A stretch of 8,266 nucleotides of DNA from Candidatus Altimarinota bacterium (GTDB lineage: Bacteria; Patescibacteriota; Gracilibacteria; GCA-2401425; JAJOLG01). Numbering within the stretch: the first letter of the stretch is position 1; each line of letters begins with the position of its first letter. Below are positions 6,358-8,266 of the stretch, in pieces. Both the position numbers and the translations under genes were made by a program. Under the pieces are notes generated by a model. It saw nothing but the letters and a program-made list of their open reading frames with translations. It ran no database searches and was not told the DNA's origin. Where the stretch lies: positions 4,732 through 12,997 of the forward strand of contig JAJOLG010000062.1 of NCBI GenBank assembly GCA_021129445.1. Direction: 5' to 3'.

Positions 6358-8169
6358 ATGATAAAATCAAACGAAATCAGACAAAAATTTTTAGATTTTT
6401 TCAAATCAAAAAATCACGCAATAATTCCATCAGCATCAGTTGTGCCAGAAAATGACCCAACTGTGCTTTTTAATACCGCTTGAATGCAACCTTTGGTACC
6501 GTATTTACTTTGAGAAAAGCACCCGTCCTGAACAAGATTGGCGGATTCGCAAAAATGTGTGAGAACCTGAGATATTGAGGACGTTTGAGATGATTCTCAT
6601 TTAACTTTTTTTGAAATGTTGTGAAATTGGTCGCTTTGAGATTATTTTAAAAAAGAATCAATTGCATATTCTTGGGAATTTTTAACTTCTGAAAAATGGT
6701 TGAATTTAGACCCGAGAAAAATTGCAGTGACTGTTTTTGAATGAGATGAAAATGCTCCGAGAGATGAAGAATCTGCGAAAATTTGGCAAGGAAATTGAAT
6801 GCCAGAAGATAGAATTTCATTTTTGCCAGCATCAGAAAATTGGTGGGCAGCATGAGATACTTGACCTTGTGGGCCGGATTCTGAGATTTTTTATCGGGTT
6901 TGAAAATCTGAATTTCCGCCAGAATGATCGAATGTCAAAAATGATGAGGAAAATTGGATGGAAATTTGGAACAATGTTTTTATGGAATTTAATAAATTGC
7001 CAGACTGAACTTTGGAAAAATTACCTGCTCAAAATGTTGATACTTGAATGTGATTGGAGAGGATTACTGCGACTTTAAATTGAGTAAAAACAGTTTACGA
7101 TACAGATATTTTTCAGGAAATTATTGAAAAAATTTGTGCAGAACTTTGAGTAAATTACGAAGAAAATAAAAAATGAGTGAGAATTATTGCAGATCATTCA
7201 AGAACCGCTTGTGTGATGATTTCAGACGGGGTTTTGCCTTGAAATGTTGATCAATGATATGTTTTGAGAAGGTTGATTAGGATTGCGATTAGGCAAGCTT
7301 ACAAAATGAATTTTAAATGACAATTTTTGCATAAAGTTGCGGAAGTTGTAATTGAAAAGTTGTGAAGTGCTTATTCTCATATGATTGAAAAAAAATCAGA
7401 AATTATTTCTGAAATTTTGAGAGAAGAAAAACAATTTTGAGAAACTTTGGAAAAATGATTGAAAGAATTTGATAAATTGATGAAATGATTTCAAATGGCT
7501 TTTGAAAAAACTTGAAGAAAAATTGAGGAAATTTCGTGAAAACAAGCTTTTAAACTTTATGACACATATTGATTTCCACTTGAAATGACAATTGAAATTG
7601 CAAATGAAAAGTGATTAAAAGTTGATGAAAAATGATTTTTTGAAGCAGAAAAAAAACATCAAGAATTATCAAAAGCAGGAGCTGAAAAAAAATTTAAATG
7701 AGGTTTAGCTGATGCTGGTGAGGAAACAACAGCTTTGCACACTGCGACACATTTACTTTTGGCTTGATTAAATAAAATTTTATGATGATGAATTTCACAA
7801 AAATGATCAAATATTACACCAGAAAGATTGAGGTTTGATTTTAATTTTGACAGAAAAGTTGAAAAAGATGAATTAAATAAAGTTGAAGAATGGGTAAATA
7901 ATGCGATTAAATCGTGATTTGATGTTGAAGTTCAAGAAATGGAAAAAGAGAAGGCAAAGGCTGAGTGAGTTGAGTGAAGTTTTTGGGAAAAATATCCTGA
8001 AATTGTGAAGGTTTATTTGATAAAATGAAGAAATTGAGAAATTTATTCAAGAGAACTTTGTGGTGGACCACATGTTGAAAATTCTGAAAAAATGGGGATT
8101 TTTAAGATTAAAAAAGAAGAATCGTCGAGTAGAGGGGTGAGGAGGATTAAGGCGGTTTTGGTTAAATAA
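6358..8169 (+). CDS. alaS: Alanyl-tRNA synthetase, short form lacking the C-Ala domain
   Basis: 603 codons ending in TAA. The enzyme attaches alanine to tRNA-Ala and hydrolyses mischarged Ser/Gly-tRNA-Ala. The N-terminus is typical ([10 protein letters not shown], then F-N-T-A-G-M-Q-P-L). Class II core signatures follow: K-C-V-R-T-G-D-I-E-D-V-G, F-F-E-M-L-G-N-W-S-L-G-D-Y-F, A-G166[11 protein letters not shown], N-V-D-T-G-M-G-L-E-R and I-A-D-H-S-R-T-A. The editing domain has the zinc quartet H461-T-A-T-H465 and C568-G-G-P-H572. The gene stops about 30 residues after this. Usual bacterial AlaRS is about 860-880 residues, so the C-terminal C-Ala (DHHA1) domain is absent and no remnant follows. 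About 42 Gly codons are UGA, including three in a row at 7783-7791. It is the last clear gene of the dnaN operon; the ATG lies after an A-rich leader without Shine-Dalgarno. Confidence 0.95.
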
Positions 8170-8225
8170 AAATTTAAAACAAAAAGAATGAGAAATTTAT
8201 TTAATTTATGAAAAGAATTTAAATA

Positions 8226-8266
8226 ATGAGAAAAATGATGAATGAAGTGTGGAGAAAGATATTTTA
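8226..8266 (+). CDS. Possible start of a further gene, truncated by window edge
   Basis: After alaS an ATG at 8226 opens a frame that is still open at the edge (M-R-K-M-M-N-E-V-W-R-K-I-F). It follows a 12-codon mini-frame at 8188-8226 (M-R-N-L-F-N-L-G-K-E-F-K, ending in TAA) and overlaps its stop by one base. An alternative ATG at 8242 in another frame begins M-K-C-G-E-R-Y-F with UGA as Gly upstream. Too little is visible to choose between these readings or name a product. Confidence 0.22.
   Translation, partial: MRKMMNEVWRKIF

Noticed and set aside
6737-7078. 113-codon plus-strand frame inside alaS
   Set aside because: It is the +1-shifted shadow of the AlaRS catalytic core, whose own frame carries all expected signatures.
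1504-8169. Many short interrupted reading frames, suggesting pseudogenes or decayed DNA
   Set aside because: The interruptions are UGA only, fall on conserved glycines, and the frames are otherwise intact with family-typical lengths and TAA/TAG ends.
1-8169. Mycoplasma-type code 4 (UGA as Trp)
   Set aside because: UGA falls at invariant Gly sites (GGGH, GDTGP, TGP, ATGIG), and TGG is used at Trp positions such as W162-W163 of AlaRS and W61 of the MazG-like protein.

Overview
The window comes from a very AT-rich bacterium that reads UGA as glycine (translation table 25). That code is known from the candidate-phyla (CPR/Patescibacteria) lineages Gracilibacteria (BD1-5) and Absconditabacteria (SR1); I cannot choose between them from this window. 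With UGA read as stop, the region looks like scattered fragments of about 60-110 codons. With UGA as Gly it resolves into seven long, nearly contiguous genes. The in-frame UGAs fall on family-invariant glycines: the GGGH motif of the DHH phosphoesterase, GDTGP in alanyl-tRNA synthetase, the GPxLHF turn of the M23 domain and the ATGIG nucleotide loop of the FNR-like reductase. The six complete genes end in TAA (five) or TAG (one). By hand count about 164 of 192 glycines are UGA.

Layout: (1) 1-1344, minus strand: an NrnA-type DHH/DHHA1 phosphoesterase with a Lys/Glu/Pro-rich C-terminal extension that runs off the left edge. (2) 1345-1503: a divergent promoter region. (3) 1504-2685, plus: a large type IV pilin/pseudopilin-like protein, closed by a clear rho-independent terminator at 2698-2728. 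(4) 2729-2925: AT-rich leader with a possible extended -10 promoter. (5) 2926-8169, plus: a tightly spaced probable operon of dnaN (sliding clamp), an M23/LytM-like protein with three SLH-like repeats, an FNR-family flavoprotein reductase, a MazG-like NTP pyrophosphohydrolase and alaS (short alanyl-tRNA synthetase). Gaps are 23, 16, 19 and 62 nt. (6) 8170-8266: possible start of a further gene, cut by the right edge.

The run combines replication processivity (DnaN), nucleotide-pool cleaning (MazG), tRNA charging (AlaRS), RNA or nucleotide turnover (NrnA) and cell-surface functions (pilin, M23/SLH-like). No start codon is preceded by a convincing Shine-Dalgarno sequence; all seven have an A-rich leader of the AAATAAA(T)nAAAAAT type.

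Most interesting points: the M23 domain keeps its three zinc-ligand positions but has Tyr at both catalytic-histidine positions, lacks a signal peptide, and carries three nearly identical wall-binding-like repeats; AlaRS ends directly after its editing domain; Gly codons after Cys are mostly GGN although UGA dominates elsewhere; and codon use shifts to G-ending codons at the 3' ends of several operon genes.
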